DNA from: DATKZS01 sp035527835 [NCBI: bacterium] | GTDB taxonomy: Bacteria; RBG-13-61-14 | Reading direction: 5' to 3' | Assembly: GCA_035527835.1 (NCBI GenBank) | Contig: DATKZS010000077.1 | Coordinates: 1-23,211 of the forward strand | Length of the DNA stretch: 23,211 nucleotides | Shown: piece after piece, positions 14,620 through 21,271 of the stretch | How positions within the stretch are numbered: the stretch's first letter is position 1 | Layout: the number at the start of each line of letters is the position of its first letter | Notes under the pieces: generated by a model | What the model was told of the DNA's origin: nothing | Database searches by the model: none | Seen by the model: the letters and a program-made list of their open reading frames with translations, nothing else | Translations under genes and position numbers: made by a program

Positions 14620-15777
14620 TTACGTACCTCCATCCACGGTGGCCCTGGCGATGATCTCCTTCATTATCTCGTTGGCCCCTCCGTAGATCATCTGCAGGCG
14701 CGCGTCGCGCCAGGCCCGCGCGATCGGGTATTCCTCCATGTAGCCGTATCCGCCGAAGAGCTGGAGGCACTCGTCGCAGAGGCGCTTCAGGTTTTCGGAG
14801 GCGAAGCTCTTGAGCATGGCGCACTCGGCGTTGATTTCTTCGCCGCCCATGTGCGCCCCGATCAGGCGGTCGAGGAAAACCCGGCTGATCTCGGCCACGG
14901 TGTAAAGCTCGGCGAGCTTCATGCGCGTGTTCTGGAAGTCCGCCACCCGCCGCCCGAACGCGCGGCGCTCCGTGACGTAGGCCCGCGTCATTTCCAGCAC
15001 CGGCCACATCCCGGCCACGCACGAGATCGAGAGCATCAGCCGCTCGCGCGGAAGCTGCTTCATCAGCATCACGAAGCCCTCGCCCTCCTGGCCCAGCCGG
15101 TTCGAGGCCGGGACGCGGCAGTCCTCGAATGCCAACTCCGCCGTGTCCTGCGAGCGCCACCCGATCTTTTCCAGCTTGCGGCCCTTCACGTAACCCGGCG
15201 TCCCCGCCTCCACGCCAAACAGCGTGATTCCGCGGTGCGCCGGCCGGGCCGCCGGGTCAGTCTTCGCCGCCACGATCACCAGGTCGTTGGCGATCCCGTT
15301 CGTGATGAACGTCTTCATGCCGTTCAGCACGTAATGCCCGCCGTCGCGCACGGCCGTGGTCCGGATGGCCTTGAGGTCCGAGCCCGCGTCCGGCTCGGTC
15401 ATGGCCACCGCGGTAACGATCTTGCCGCTCGCGCAGCCCGGCAGCCACCGCCGCTTCTGTTCCTCCGTCCCGAAGTTCCAGAGGTACGGCGCGATGATGT
15501 CGTTGTGCACCGAGAGCGTAAACCCCGTCGCCATCAGCGCCGCCAGCTCCTCCATCTGCACCACGCCGTACAGAAAGTCCGTCCCGCTCCCGCCGTACAC
15601 CTGGGGCAGCCACGGGCACAAGTAGCCCGCCGCGCCCGCCTTCAGCCACGCCTCCCGCGGCACCATTCCCTGACGCTCCCACTCCCCGAAGTGCGGCGCG
15701 ACCTCCCGCTCCAGGAACTTGTGGAACTGCTCCCGGAACAGATCGTGCTCATCCCTGAATATCGTCCGCTTCATCAT
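14620..15777 (-). CDS. Acyl-CoA dehydrogenase, long-chain (LCAD) type
   Basis: This 385-residue FAD enzyme catalyses alpha,beta-dehydrogenation of an acyl-CoA in the cytosol. The FAD/substrate motif AMTEPDAGSDL is at 125-135 and the WRSQDTAELAFEDCRVP strand at 207-223. The C-terminal motif reads IYGGANEIMKEIIAR with Gly where SCAD/MCAD have the catalytic Glu. As in LCAD and isovaleryl-CoA dehydrogenase, the base is instead expected on helix G; Glu262 in LEMTRAYVTERRAFG fits this. The start ATG (15777) overlaps the stop of the RND transporter gene (ATGATG/TGA), so translation is coupled. Together they suggest lipid or fatty-acyl processing linked to export or uptake. Confident on family, less on chain length. 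Confidence 0.93.
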   Translation of the reverse strand: MMKRTIFRDEHDLFREQFHKFLEREVAPHFGEWERQGMVPREAWLKAGAAGYLCPWLPQVYGGSGTDFLYGVVQMEELAALMATGFTLSVHNDIIAPYLWNFGTEEQKRRWLPGCASGKIVTAVAMTEPDAGSDLKAIRTTAVRDGGHYVLNGMKTFITNGIANDLVIVAAKTDPAARPAHRGITLFGVEAGTPGYVKGRKLEKIGWRSQDTAELAFEDCRVPASNRLGQEGEGFVMLMKQLPRERLMLSISCVAGMWPVLEMTRAYVTERRAFGRRVADFQNTRMKLAELYTVAEISRVFLDRLIGAHMGGEEINAECAMLKSFASENLKRLCDECLQLFGGYGYMEEYPIARAWRDARLQMIYGGANEIMKEIIARATVDGGT

Positions 15778-18080
15778 CTTTCTTCCAGATCTCCCAGGCC
15801 CCGCGGTTCCCGGAACTTGAACAGGCCGAGCGTGATCATCGCGGGCACCAGGAGCAGGTCCGCGAGCAGCGCGGCCAGCAGGCAGCCGGGCAGGAGCGTG
15901 CCCATGATGTGGGTGGTGAAATAATCGGACACGGCAAACGGCGCGAACCCGACGATCAGGATGACCGAGGTGATGATCATGGCGCGGCCGGAGTAGTGAT
16001 AGGCCGCGGCCAGGGCCTTGCCGCGGTCGCCGGTCCGCGCAAGCTCCAGCTTGAACCGCATCAGGTAGTGGATGGTGTCGTCCACCCCGATGCCGATGGC
16101 CACCAGGAACACGATGATCGCGTCCGTGTCAATCTTTCCATAAGAAAATCCGATATAACCGCCAAGCATGAGGAGCGGGATAATGTTCGGGATCATGGAC
16201 CACATCCCCGCCGAGATCGAGCGCAGCGCCACGGCCATCATCAGCGAGATCATCAGGAAGGCCAGGACCAGCGCCCGCTTCTGGCCCGCCATCACGCGGT
16301 TGAACTCGGACCCGAAAATGTATTGCAGGCCGGATATCTCGACCTTCACGCCGCCGCCGAGCGTCCGCGCGGCCGCCTCCAATACCTTTTGGCCCGCCCG
16401 GTCCGCGGCCATGAAGCCGTCTTCCTTGATGTGCGCCGCCATGCGCATGGTCCGGCGCTCGGAGTCAATCATGGCCGCCAGCGCCTCCTCGTCATCCATC
16501 TCGAACAGGTAGAGGTACTGGGCGATCTGCTTTTGCGTGTCGGGCAGGGCGTCCGGCCCGGCCTCGGGATGGAAGCCCCGGTGCGCCGCCGCCACCAGGT
16601 CCACCGCCGACACCGCTTTGTCAACGTCGGGCAGGTCCGTGACCGCCTTCTCGAATGCGGCGATCCGAGAGAAGGCCTCCGGCGTGAGCAGACCGCCCGG
16701 CTCCGGCGATTCCAGGTACAGGTCAAGGTAACTGGTTCCCGCGAAGTGCTCGCTGAAAAAGCGCTCGTCAACCATGAGCTGGTTGTCGGCGGCGAACCTC
16801 TGCACGAAGTCCGTCTCTAACTCGAAGCGCATGAGCCCCGCGACCGACAGCGCGGTGAGGACCGTAAACGCGGCGACGATCAGCCGGGGCCGGCCGGTGG
16901 CAAGCCTCTCCAGAAAGCCGAGCAAGGCATCGAGCGCGTCCTGCACCCTGGCCGTCGCGCCCAGCCGCCACGGCTTCGGCTCCTTCATCACCGAGAACAG
17001 CACCGGCGTCAGCGTCAGCGCCAGAAACAGCGCCACCGCGGTCCCGAAGCCGAGCACCAGCCCGGCCTGCCGCGAGATTGGGGTCGGCACCGTGGCCAGC
17101 GAGATGAACCCGATGAACGTGGTCACCGACGTGTAAAAACACGCGGCGCCGACCTCCGTGCCCGACTTGAGAATCGCGTTCTCCTTGGCCTCCCCCCGCG
17201 AGAGCTCGAGCAGATAAGAGCTGCAAAGGTGCACCACGTCCGAAAATGAGATGATCAAGATGAACATCGGGACCATGGCCATCAGCAGGTTGATCTGGTG
17301 AAACAACAGCACCGCGAACCCCATGCTCCAGATCACGCTCAACAACGCGATCAGGCCCGTGATCGCCACCGGCCACAGCCGCCGGAACATCACGAAGATC
17401 GTGAGCAACAGCGCCGCGCACACCAGCGGGAACAGGCGCTTGATGTTGACCGCGCTCTGCCGCATCACCTCCGCCAGCACCGGGATCATTCCGGTGCGGT
17501 GCAAAGACGCCCGGGCAAAGCCGTGCTCCGTGAACGCCCCCAGCGCCTGCTCCACAAAGTCCGGATAGTTCTCGGTCCGACGGTCCTTGTCCGGAGACAG
17601 CTCGACCACCACCAGAGCGCCGCGCCCGTCCTTCGCGATCAGCAGTCCCTCCGCCAGCGGGTCGCTCCGGAGCTCCGCGGCGAGCGCCGCGCCGTCGCCG
17701 CCCGCCAGCGAGCGCTCCGCGTAGCTGTCCATGCTCACCGCGCCGTCCTTGACCTCGATCTTGCGCGCGTCCAGGATGCTCCGCACGCGCCGCACGCCCG
17801 GGAGCCCGGCGAGCGCGTCCACCGCGCCGCGCAGCTTGTTGATGCTCTCCGCGGAAAGAGGGTCAGGCTCCTCGTAAGCGATCACCATCACCTCGTCATT
17901 GGCGAACTCCCGGGTGTGCTCAAGATACGATGCATACTGGTCGCTTTCTTCCAGGAAGTCGCCGATGGACGACGCGATCACGCCGCGCGACATCTCGGCC
18001 GCGGCCGCCGCGGTGATGATGAGGACGGCGGCAATCACGTACCAGCGCCTTCTCAGCACGAACCTGATGTACGTTTCCAT
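15774..18080 (-). CDS. RND/MMPL superfamily lipid-type transporter
   Basis: This 768-residue inner-membrane protein has the duplicated RND layout. TM1 (about 13-28) precedes a large periplasmic loop (about 30-210), and a five-TM block (about 214-365) with the proton-relay-like ISFSDVVHLCSSY (277-289) closes the first half. TM7 (about 400-416), a second large loop and a second five-TM block with IGIGVDDTIHYLMRF complete the second. These SFSDxxH and GVDDTxH motifs are typical of the MMPL/HpnN/sterol-sensing-like branch, which moves lipids or hopanoids rather than drugs. No membrane-fusion protein or outer-membrane channel is linked, which also fits that branch. The promoter at 18090-18118 is very close to the start codon; GAGG precedes the ATG. 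It is the first gene of an operon with the acyl-CoA dehydrogenase. Confidence 0.9.
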   Translation of the reverse strand: METYIRFVLRRRWYVIAAVLIITAAAAAEMSRGVIASSIGDFLEESDQYASYLEHTREFANDEVMVIAYEEPDPLSAESINKLRGAVDALAGLPGVRRVRSILDARKIEVKDGAVSMDSYAERSLAGGDGAALAAELRSDPLAEGLLIAKDGRGALVVVELSPDKDRRTENYPDFVEQALGAFTEHGFARASLHRTGMIPVLAEVMRQSAVNIKRLFPLVCAALLLTIFVMFRRLWPVAITGLIALLSVIWSMGFAVLLFHQINLLMAMVPMFILIISFSDVVHLCSSYLLELSRGEAKENAILKSGTEVGAACFYTSVTTFIGFISLATVPTPISRQAGLVLGFGTAVALFLALTLTPVLFSVMKEPKPWRLGATARVQDALDALLGFLERLATGRPRLIVAAFTVLTALSVAGLMRFELETDFVQRFAADNQLMVDERFFSEHFAGTSYLDLYLESPEPGGLLTPEAFSRIAAFEKAVTDLPDVDKAVSAVDLVAAAHRGFHPEAGPDALPDTQKQIAQYLYLFEMDDEEALAAMIDSERRTMRMAAHIKEDGFMAADRAGQKVLEAAARTLGGGVKVEISGLQYIFGSEFNRVMAGQKRALVLAFLMISLMMAVALRSISAGMWSMIPNIIPLLMLGGYIGFSYGKIDTDAIIVFLVAIGIGVDDTIHYLMRFKLELARTGDRGKALAAAYHYSGRAMIITSVILIVGFAPFAVSDYFTTHIMGTLLPGCLLAALLADLLLVPAMITLGLFKFREPRGLGDLEER

Positions 18081-18089
18081 GTGCGCCTC

Positions 18090-18118
18090 AATATAGCTTT
18101 TTACGGGGGAGCAGGCAA
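18090..18118 (-). promoter_or_regulatory. Promoter for the RND/acyl-CoA dehydrogenase operon
   Basis: On the minus strand TTGCCT (18118-18113) is followed after 17 bases by TATATT (18095-18090). Transcription would start about 3-5 bases before the ATG at 18080, leaving little or no leader. The -35 region touches the T-tail of the tRNA terminator. Confidence 0.5.
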
Positions 18119-18123
18119 TAGAA

Positions 18124-18149
18124 AAGGGGGCCGATTAAGCGGCCCCCTT
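18124..18149 (-). terminator. Rho-independent terminator of the tRNA-Sec gene
   Basis: A perfect 10-bp stem (AAGGGGGCCG/CGGCCCCCTT) with a 6-base loop lies 9 bases beyond the tRNA CCA. On the minus strand it is followed by TTTTCTATT. Confidence 0.85.
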
Positions 18150-18157
18150 GCAATGAT

Positions 18158-18253
18158 TGGCGGCAAGAGCAGGAATCGAACCTGCCACGAGCAGTGTTAT
18201 CTGCCCGCATCCGGGTTTGAAGCCCGGTAAGCCCACCAGAGCTTATCCTTGCC
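18158..18253 (-). tRNA. selC: tRNA-Sec (anticodon UCA), selenocysteine tRNA
   Basis: A 96-base tRNA gene read on the minus strand, with encoded CCA. The anticodon loop CTTCAAA is closed by CCGGG/CCCGG, giving anticodon UCA, which reads UGA. The D arm is AAGCTC/GGGCTT with the 4-base loop TGGT, the long stem and short loop typical of tRNA-Sec. The long variable arm pairs about 8 bp (GCGGGCAG/CTGCTCGT). The T arm is GCAGG-TTCGATT-CCTGC. The acceptor GGCAAGG pairs with TCTTGCC, which appears to be 7 bp against 8 bp in E. coli. No other sel gene or selenoprotein is visible here. An integrase gene ends 20 bases upstream of its 5' end. selC is a known integration site for islands. Confidence 0.93.
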
Positions 18254-18273
18254 TCTGATTTATTATCAATGAG

Positions 18274-19377
18274 TTATAGACCGCCTTCCGGGTCCGCCGA
18301 TTTCTCTCCATTGTTTTCTCCATTACTTTCCCGGCCCATGTCCAGGTCCGCGACAACCGCCTTGAGGTCTTGCCAGTCAACCTTGTCATAGCGCCGGAGC
18401 ATGGAGTCCGTCTTGTGGCCGACAACCTTCATGATCGAGCGGTCTTGCTTCCCGGCCCGCCGCGCCGCTGTAACGAAGCAATGACGCCAGTCGTGCCAAG
18501 TGAAGCCCTCGATCCCGGCCTTCCGGCATGTCGCCCTGTGGTAGTAGTCGGCAAGGAAGCGGGTAATCGGCTTCCCGTCCGGCCGGATGAAAACCGGGCC
18601 TATGGCCGCGCTCGCTCCGCGCTGAAAAAAGAGGAGCGCCTTTTTCGCGTCTTGGTTCAGGGGCACGCGCCGCGTTTCCTTGTTCTTGGCATGACCGCCC
18701 AGGATTTTAATGACGCCGCCGAAAAGATCAACATCGGCCCAGGTCAAGGTCAAGAGTTCTCCCTTCCGCGCCCCGGTGTTACAGGTAAGGACCGCAAGGG
18801 CCGCGAACCAATCAGGAGCGGCCTTCATGTAGGCGTCATATTCCGCCGGCGATAACACCCGATCCCGTTCATTGTTCTCTGTCTGCTTCCTGACTTTGGA
18901 GACGGGATTGACCATAAGCTTTCCGTCCCGGATGAAATGATTGAAGGCCGATTTGAGGCAGGTCAGTTCCTTGTTAATCGTGCTCGGAGAGGTAGGCTTT
19001 CCCTTCCACGTGTCGCCCTTGCGCTTCGCCACATAATTTAGAATGTCGGTAGGAGTAACGTCAACCGCCCGCCGATCCCCCAGGGCTTCCTTGATCCGCA
19101 TGACCAGGCCCCGGTCCCGCTCGCATGACCGCTTATGCTTCGCGCTGTAGTCAAGGAAGGCATCGCACATCTTGGAGACAGTCGCATCGGATATGCCGCC
19201 GCCCCAAAGGCCCCGAGCCTGTGCCTGCTTGATCTCGGTTTTCTTCTTCGCAAGCTCCGCCCTGGCCTGGCTCGCCGTGAACGCCAACTTGACGGCTTCC
19301 TGGACTTGCTTTCCTTTCAAGGTGTATTGGATGTACCAGGTCTTGCCCGTCTTGGTTTTCCGCGTGAACACGCCCAT
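18274..19377 (-). CDS. int: Tyrosine recombinase (phage-type integrase)
   Basis: This 367-residue integrase would insert and excise the element to its right. The start at 19377 is preferred because GGGGGCGGGG precedes it; an ATG six codons upstream (19395) overlaps that SD. The N-terminal arm-binding-like region (GKTWYIQYTLKGKQVQEAV) is followed by a core-binding SAM-like domain (about 65-165). The catalytic domain is complete: Arg204 (NTGARKGELL), Lys near 233, His295 and Arg298 (TWHDWRHCF), His321 (VVGHK) and Tyr330 (LRRYDKV). The gene ends 20 bases from the 5' end of tRNA-Sec, co-directional with it. It follows the RHH gene by 25 bases, so the two are probably co-transcribed and controlled by the operator at 19589-19632. 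Confidence 0.95.
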   Translation of the reverse strand: MGVFTRKTKTGKTWYIQYTLKGKQVQEAVKLAFTASQARAELAKKKTEIKQAQARGLWGGGISDATVSKMCDAFLDYSAKHKRSCERDRGLVMRIKEALGDRRAVDVTPTDILNYVAKRKGDTWKGKPTSPSTINKELTCLKSAFNHFIRDGKLMVNPVSKVRKQTENNERDRVLSPAEYDAYMKAAPDWFAALAVLTCNTGARKGELLTLTWADVDLFGGVIKILGGHAKNKETRRVPLNQDAKKALLFFQRGASAAIGPVFIRPDGKPITRFLADYYHRATCRKAGIEGFTWHDWRHCFVTAARRAGKQDRSIMKVVGHKTDSMLRRYDKVDWQDLKAVVADLDMGRESNGENNGEKSADPEGGL

Positions 19378-19402
19378 CACCCCGCCCCCTTTCATGCCGT
19401 TG

Positions 19403-19570
19403 TTACTTGTCGCCGCCTTTCTTCCGGTCCACCGCTTTGACTATAAGCTCCCTGATAAAATCCTGGACGCCCTTGTCCTCTTCGGCGCACTTGATCCTTA
19501 GCTTCTTGTGGGTCTCCGGGTCAAGCCGGACGTGGATCATGCGAAGGTCATCTTTTTTCTTTGGAGTCAT
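19403..19570 (-). CDS. Small ribbon-helix-helix (Arc/CopG-like) regulator
   Basis: A 55-residue protein with a basic N-terminus (MTPKKKDDLR), a beta-strand MIHVRLDPE, helix 1 THKKLRIKCAEED, and helix 2 VQDFIRELIVKAVDR, ending KKGGDK. This is the ribbon-helix-helix pattern of small DNA-binding dimers. The start is supported by GGGAGA about 8 bases upstream. It lies directly upstream of the integrase in the same direction. Tandem 15-16-base repeats in its promoter suggest that it represses itself and the integrase, like other RHH proteins that bind spaced repeats. An excisionase-like role is also possible. Fold assignment is by pattern only. Confidence 0.8.
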   Translation of the reverse strand: MTPKKKDDLRMIHVRLDPETHKKLRIKCAEEDKGVQDFIRELIVKAVDRKKGGDK

Positions 19571-19588
19571 TTTTGCTTCTCCCTGAAT

Positions 19589-19632
19589 GTTACCTTAGTA
19601 AAGACGTTACCACAAGTAAAGGGGCTTGTCAA
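19589..19632 (-). promoter_or_regulatory. Promoter with tandem operators for the RHH-integrase unit
   Basis: On the minus strand a perfect TTGACA (19632-19627) is followed after 17 bases by TAACGT (19609-19604), preceded by an extended -10 TG. Two direct repeats overlap the spacer/-10 and the start region: GTTACCACAAGTAAAG (19606-19621) and GTTACCTTAGTAAAG (19589-19603), 17 bases apart. Binding of the adjacent RHH protein here would block transcription. The remaining gap (19633-19732) holds only a small GC hairpin and no gene. Confidence 0.65.
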
Positions 19633-19732
19633 GAAAAATCTCCGGCCTCAATCTGTGCGGGTCCAGGGACCGGGCGGGTGATGGAACACCCGGCCCCCGG
19701 AGCACCGCGAGCGGCCGGGGCAGGCCGCCCCC

Positions 19733-19939
19733 TTAGCGCGCTGGGCGAGAGCGCGCACCTAAAAATCCTTGCACAACATCCTGGACCACGGCGTCAACTG
19801 TGGTCCCCCGGCTCACCGCCATTTCCTCGATCCGGCCCGCGAATTTTCCCGGCAAGGTTACGTTCAAGAGGCAGTCGCCGCCCGGAAGCTCCCGGACCAT
19901 AGTGCTCGGTTGCCGGCTCTTTTCCATCTTGTTCACCAT
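19733..19939 (-). CDS. Second RHH-like small protein, nested start
   Basis: A 68-residue protein with a short basic N-terminus (MVNKMEKSRQ), a strand CLLNVTLPGKF, then two helices (AGRIEEMAVSRG and VDAVVQDVVQGFL), again resembling an RHH fold. GGAGGG with an 8-base spacer precedes the ATG at 19939. Its first 146 bases lie inside the preceding ORF in another frame. Its composition looks more protein-like in this overlap than the other frame does. It is the last gene of the leftward TerL operon before the RHH-int promoter. It could be a regulator or an antitoxin-like protein; no toxin partner is recognised. Confidence 0.65.
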   Translation of the reverse strand: MVNKMEKSRQPSTMVRELPGGDCLLNVTLPGKFAGRIEEMAVSRGTTVDAVVQDVVQGFLGARSRPAR

Positions 19940-20105
19940 GACCGCATCCCTCCGCTTCGAGGATGGAGCATTGGACGATTTCAGAGATTAAGCTCGCCCT
20001 GGACAGGTTCATCCGCCGCGCCAGAGGCCGAAGCTCCCGCATGAGGTCTTTCCCGATCACAACCGGGATTCTCCGCCCGGTATGGCGCTGGACCTTGCCG
20101 GGCAC
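19794..20105 (-). CDS. RHH-like small protein with overlapping, low-complexity C-terminus
   Basis: A 103-residue ORF starting with GTG (20105) after a GAAGGGGTGA site. The first 52 residues look like an RHH domain (RRIPVVIGKDLMREL, then LARRMNLSRASLISEIVQCS). After about residue 53 the sequence turns Gly/Glu/Pro/Arg-rich, and this part overlaps the start of the next gene in another frame. The third frame has a TGA right at that gene's start codon. A one-base frameshift that removed the native stop is therefore a good explanation, leaving an original protein of about 55-58 residues. It starts 4 bases after the stop of the gene upstream. Confidence 0.55.
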   Translation of the reverse strand: MPGKVQRHTGRRIPVVIGKDLMRELRPLARRMNLSRASLISEIVQCSILEAEGCGHGEQDGKEPATEHYGPGASGRRLPLERNLAGKIRGPDRGNGGEPGDHS

Positions 20106-20109
20106 GGCT

Positions 20110-20379
20110 TCACCCCTTCAAAATTTTCTCGATTCGGGCGAGCAAGTCATCCTCGATTTTGCCATGAAGCAAGGACAAAATTTTCTCCGCGCTGCTCATC
20201 TTCGCCCATGCCGCCGCCGCTTCCCGCTCTTTGCGTGCCTCATCCCGGAGAACGCGGTCTGCGGTTTCCTTGCCCAGCGCGAGCTGAAGCCGAAGCCGGC
20301 GCGGGTCTTTTTCCCGCAACTCATCAAGCTCGCTCGTGTCAATTTTGCTGTCCGTACTTTGGTCGCTTAGCTGGATCAT
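20110..20379 (-). CDS. Small charged phage/element protein, unknown
   Basis: An 89-residue hydrophilic protein rich in Glu, Lys, Arg and Ala, mostly helical (LDELREKDPRRLRLQLALGK, then DRVLRDEARKEREAAAAWAK). It has no recognised motif. The start at 20379 is chosen since GGGAGG lies 8 bases upstream. Alternative GTG and ATG codons at 20388 and 20385 overlap that SD and the stop of the gene before. A scaffold-like, coiled-coil or regulator role is possible, but none can be supported. It lies in a tightly packed operon downstream of TerL. Confidence 0.65.
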   Translation of the reverse strand: MIQLSDQSTDSKIDTSELDELREKDPRRLRLQLALGKETADRVLRDEARKEREAAAAWAKMSSAEKILSLLHGKIEDDLLARIEKILKG

Positions 20380-20384
20380 GGTCA

Positions 20385-20786
20385 TCACCTCCCTTCATCC
20401 TGGCCCGCCATGACGGGCGATAATTTTTTTTTCGCCGCTTGCACTTTGAGCCGCGTCTTGCACTTGAGGCAGGTCTCGCGGTAGGTCTCGAAAAACTCCC
20501 GCGAAGCCGCCTCCCATGCCTCTACCTCTTGAATCATCCCGAGTGTGCTGGCGACGTGGCACTTGATGTAGTCGCTGACCTGGCCCGCCGAGCCGCAGAA
20601 AACCAGATCGAGGGTGTTTTTGTAAACCTGTTGCAGGGCGACGCCAACCGAGGCGACTTTGAGCCAGTCGGCCGCCGTGAGGCCCATCGCATCGCCCGTG
20701 GCCTGGTCGTAGATTTCGCCGGGTTTGATGCGGAAGGACACGATGTCGGCCCGCGTCCGTTCGACAACTTTTTCTCTTGGTTCCAT
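20385..20786 (-). CDS. Unknown element protein, 133 aa
   Basis: A 133-residue protein starting at ATG 20786 after a strong AGGAGGT. The N-terminus is VERTRADIVSFRIKPGEIYD. A mildly hydrophobic helix follows (LTAADWLKVASVGVALQQV), then a long helical stretch and a CLKCKTRLK pair near residue 107. The two cysteines alone do not make a complete zinc site; Cys64 and Cys76 elsewhere might contribute. The C-terminus is Lys-rich. No family is recognised. Its position two genes after TerL, where a portal is usually expected, is noteworthy because it is far too small to be one. Confidence 0.7.
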   Translation of the reverse strand: MEPREKVVERTRADIVSFRIKPGEIYDQATGDAMGLTAADWLKVASVGVALQQVYKNTLDLVFCGSAGQVSDYIKCHVASTLGMIQEVEAWEAASREFFETYRETCLKCKTRLKVQAAKKKLSPVMAGQDEGR

Positions 20787-20803
20787 CTTCGTTACCTCCT
20801 GAT

Positions 20804-21259
20804 TCAGTTCGGGATGAACGGATTATTTTCCGGGAGGGTGAGGTCCGGGCCGGGGTCCGGGGTCTTCACCGGGTCCACCTTGATCTGCCCGTCCCGAATC
20901 CGTTTCAGTTCCGCCGCCGCCCGGAGTTCGTCATCACTTGTTGAAATGAACGGATTGACGGTCGGGTCTTCGAGCTCCTCCATGTCCACTTTTTCCTTCG
21001 CCATTGTTCCCTCCTCTTTGTCTTTGATGCGGAGCCGCAATCGCTCCGCGCTTTCCAAGCCGCTCTCTAACATATACGACGTGGTGAAAATCGAATCCAC
21101 GGACTCGCCCCGGTCCACCATGCCCTCAAGAATGTCTTGCGGCATGGACAAAAACGACTTGACGATGTTCGGGTTGCCCTCGCTGTCAAGCATTGCCGCA
21201 ATGTCGCCGCGCACCATCTTTCCCCGATACGCTGTCCTGTAACTTTTCTGATTCACCAT
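20804..21259 (-). CDS. Unknown element protein after TerL, 151 aa
   Basis: A 151-residue hydrophilic protein starting at ATG 21259 with a strong GAGGAGGTGA. The N-terminal half (MVNQKSYRTAYRGKMVRGDI onwards) looks folded. The second half is acidic and contains two related short motifs, NPFIS (near 102) and NNPFIPN (the extreme C-terminus). These resemble peptide tags that dock onto a partner protein, but this is inference. It lies 12 bases after TerL and 17 bases before the next gene. No family is recognised. An internal ATG with an SD-like GGAGG (near 21004) could give a shorter product. Confidence 0.7.
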   Translation of the reverse strand: MVNQKSYRTAYRGKMVRGDIAAMLDSEGNPNIVKSFLSMPQDILEGMVDRGESVDSIFTTSYMLESGLESAERLRLRIKDKEEGTMAKEKVDMEELEDPTVNPFISTSDDELRAAAELKRIRDGQIKVDPVKTPDPGPDLTLPENNPFIPN

Positions 21260-21271
21260 TGGCTCACCTCC

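Noticed and set aside
441-15776. UGA-ended genes as selenoproteins, prompted by tRNA-Sec
   Set aside because: Checked stops lie at natural protein ends next to following starts; no coding sequence of a known selenoprotein family continues beyond a TGA.
19561-20044. Plus-strand ORFs across the RHH genes
   Set aside because: No SD, and they are opposite SD-led small genes; composition is shadow-like.
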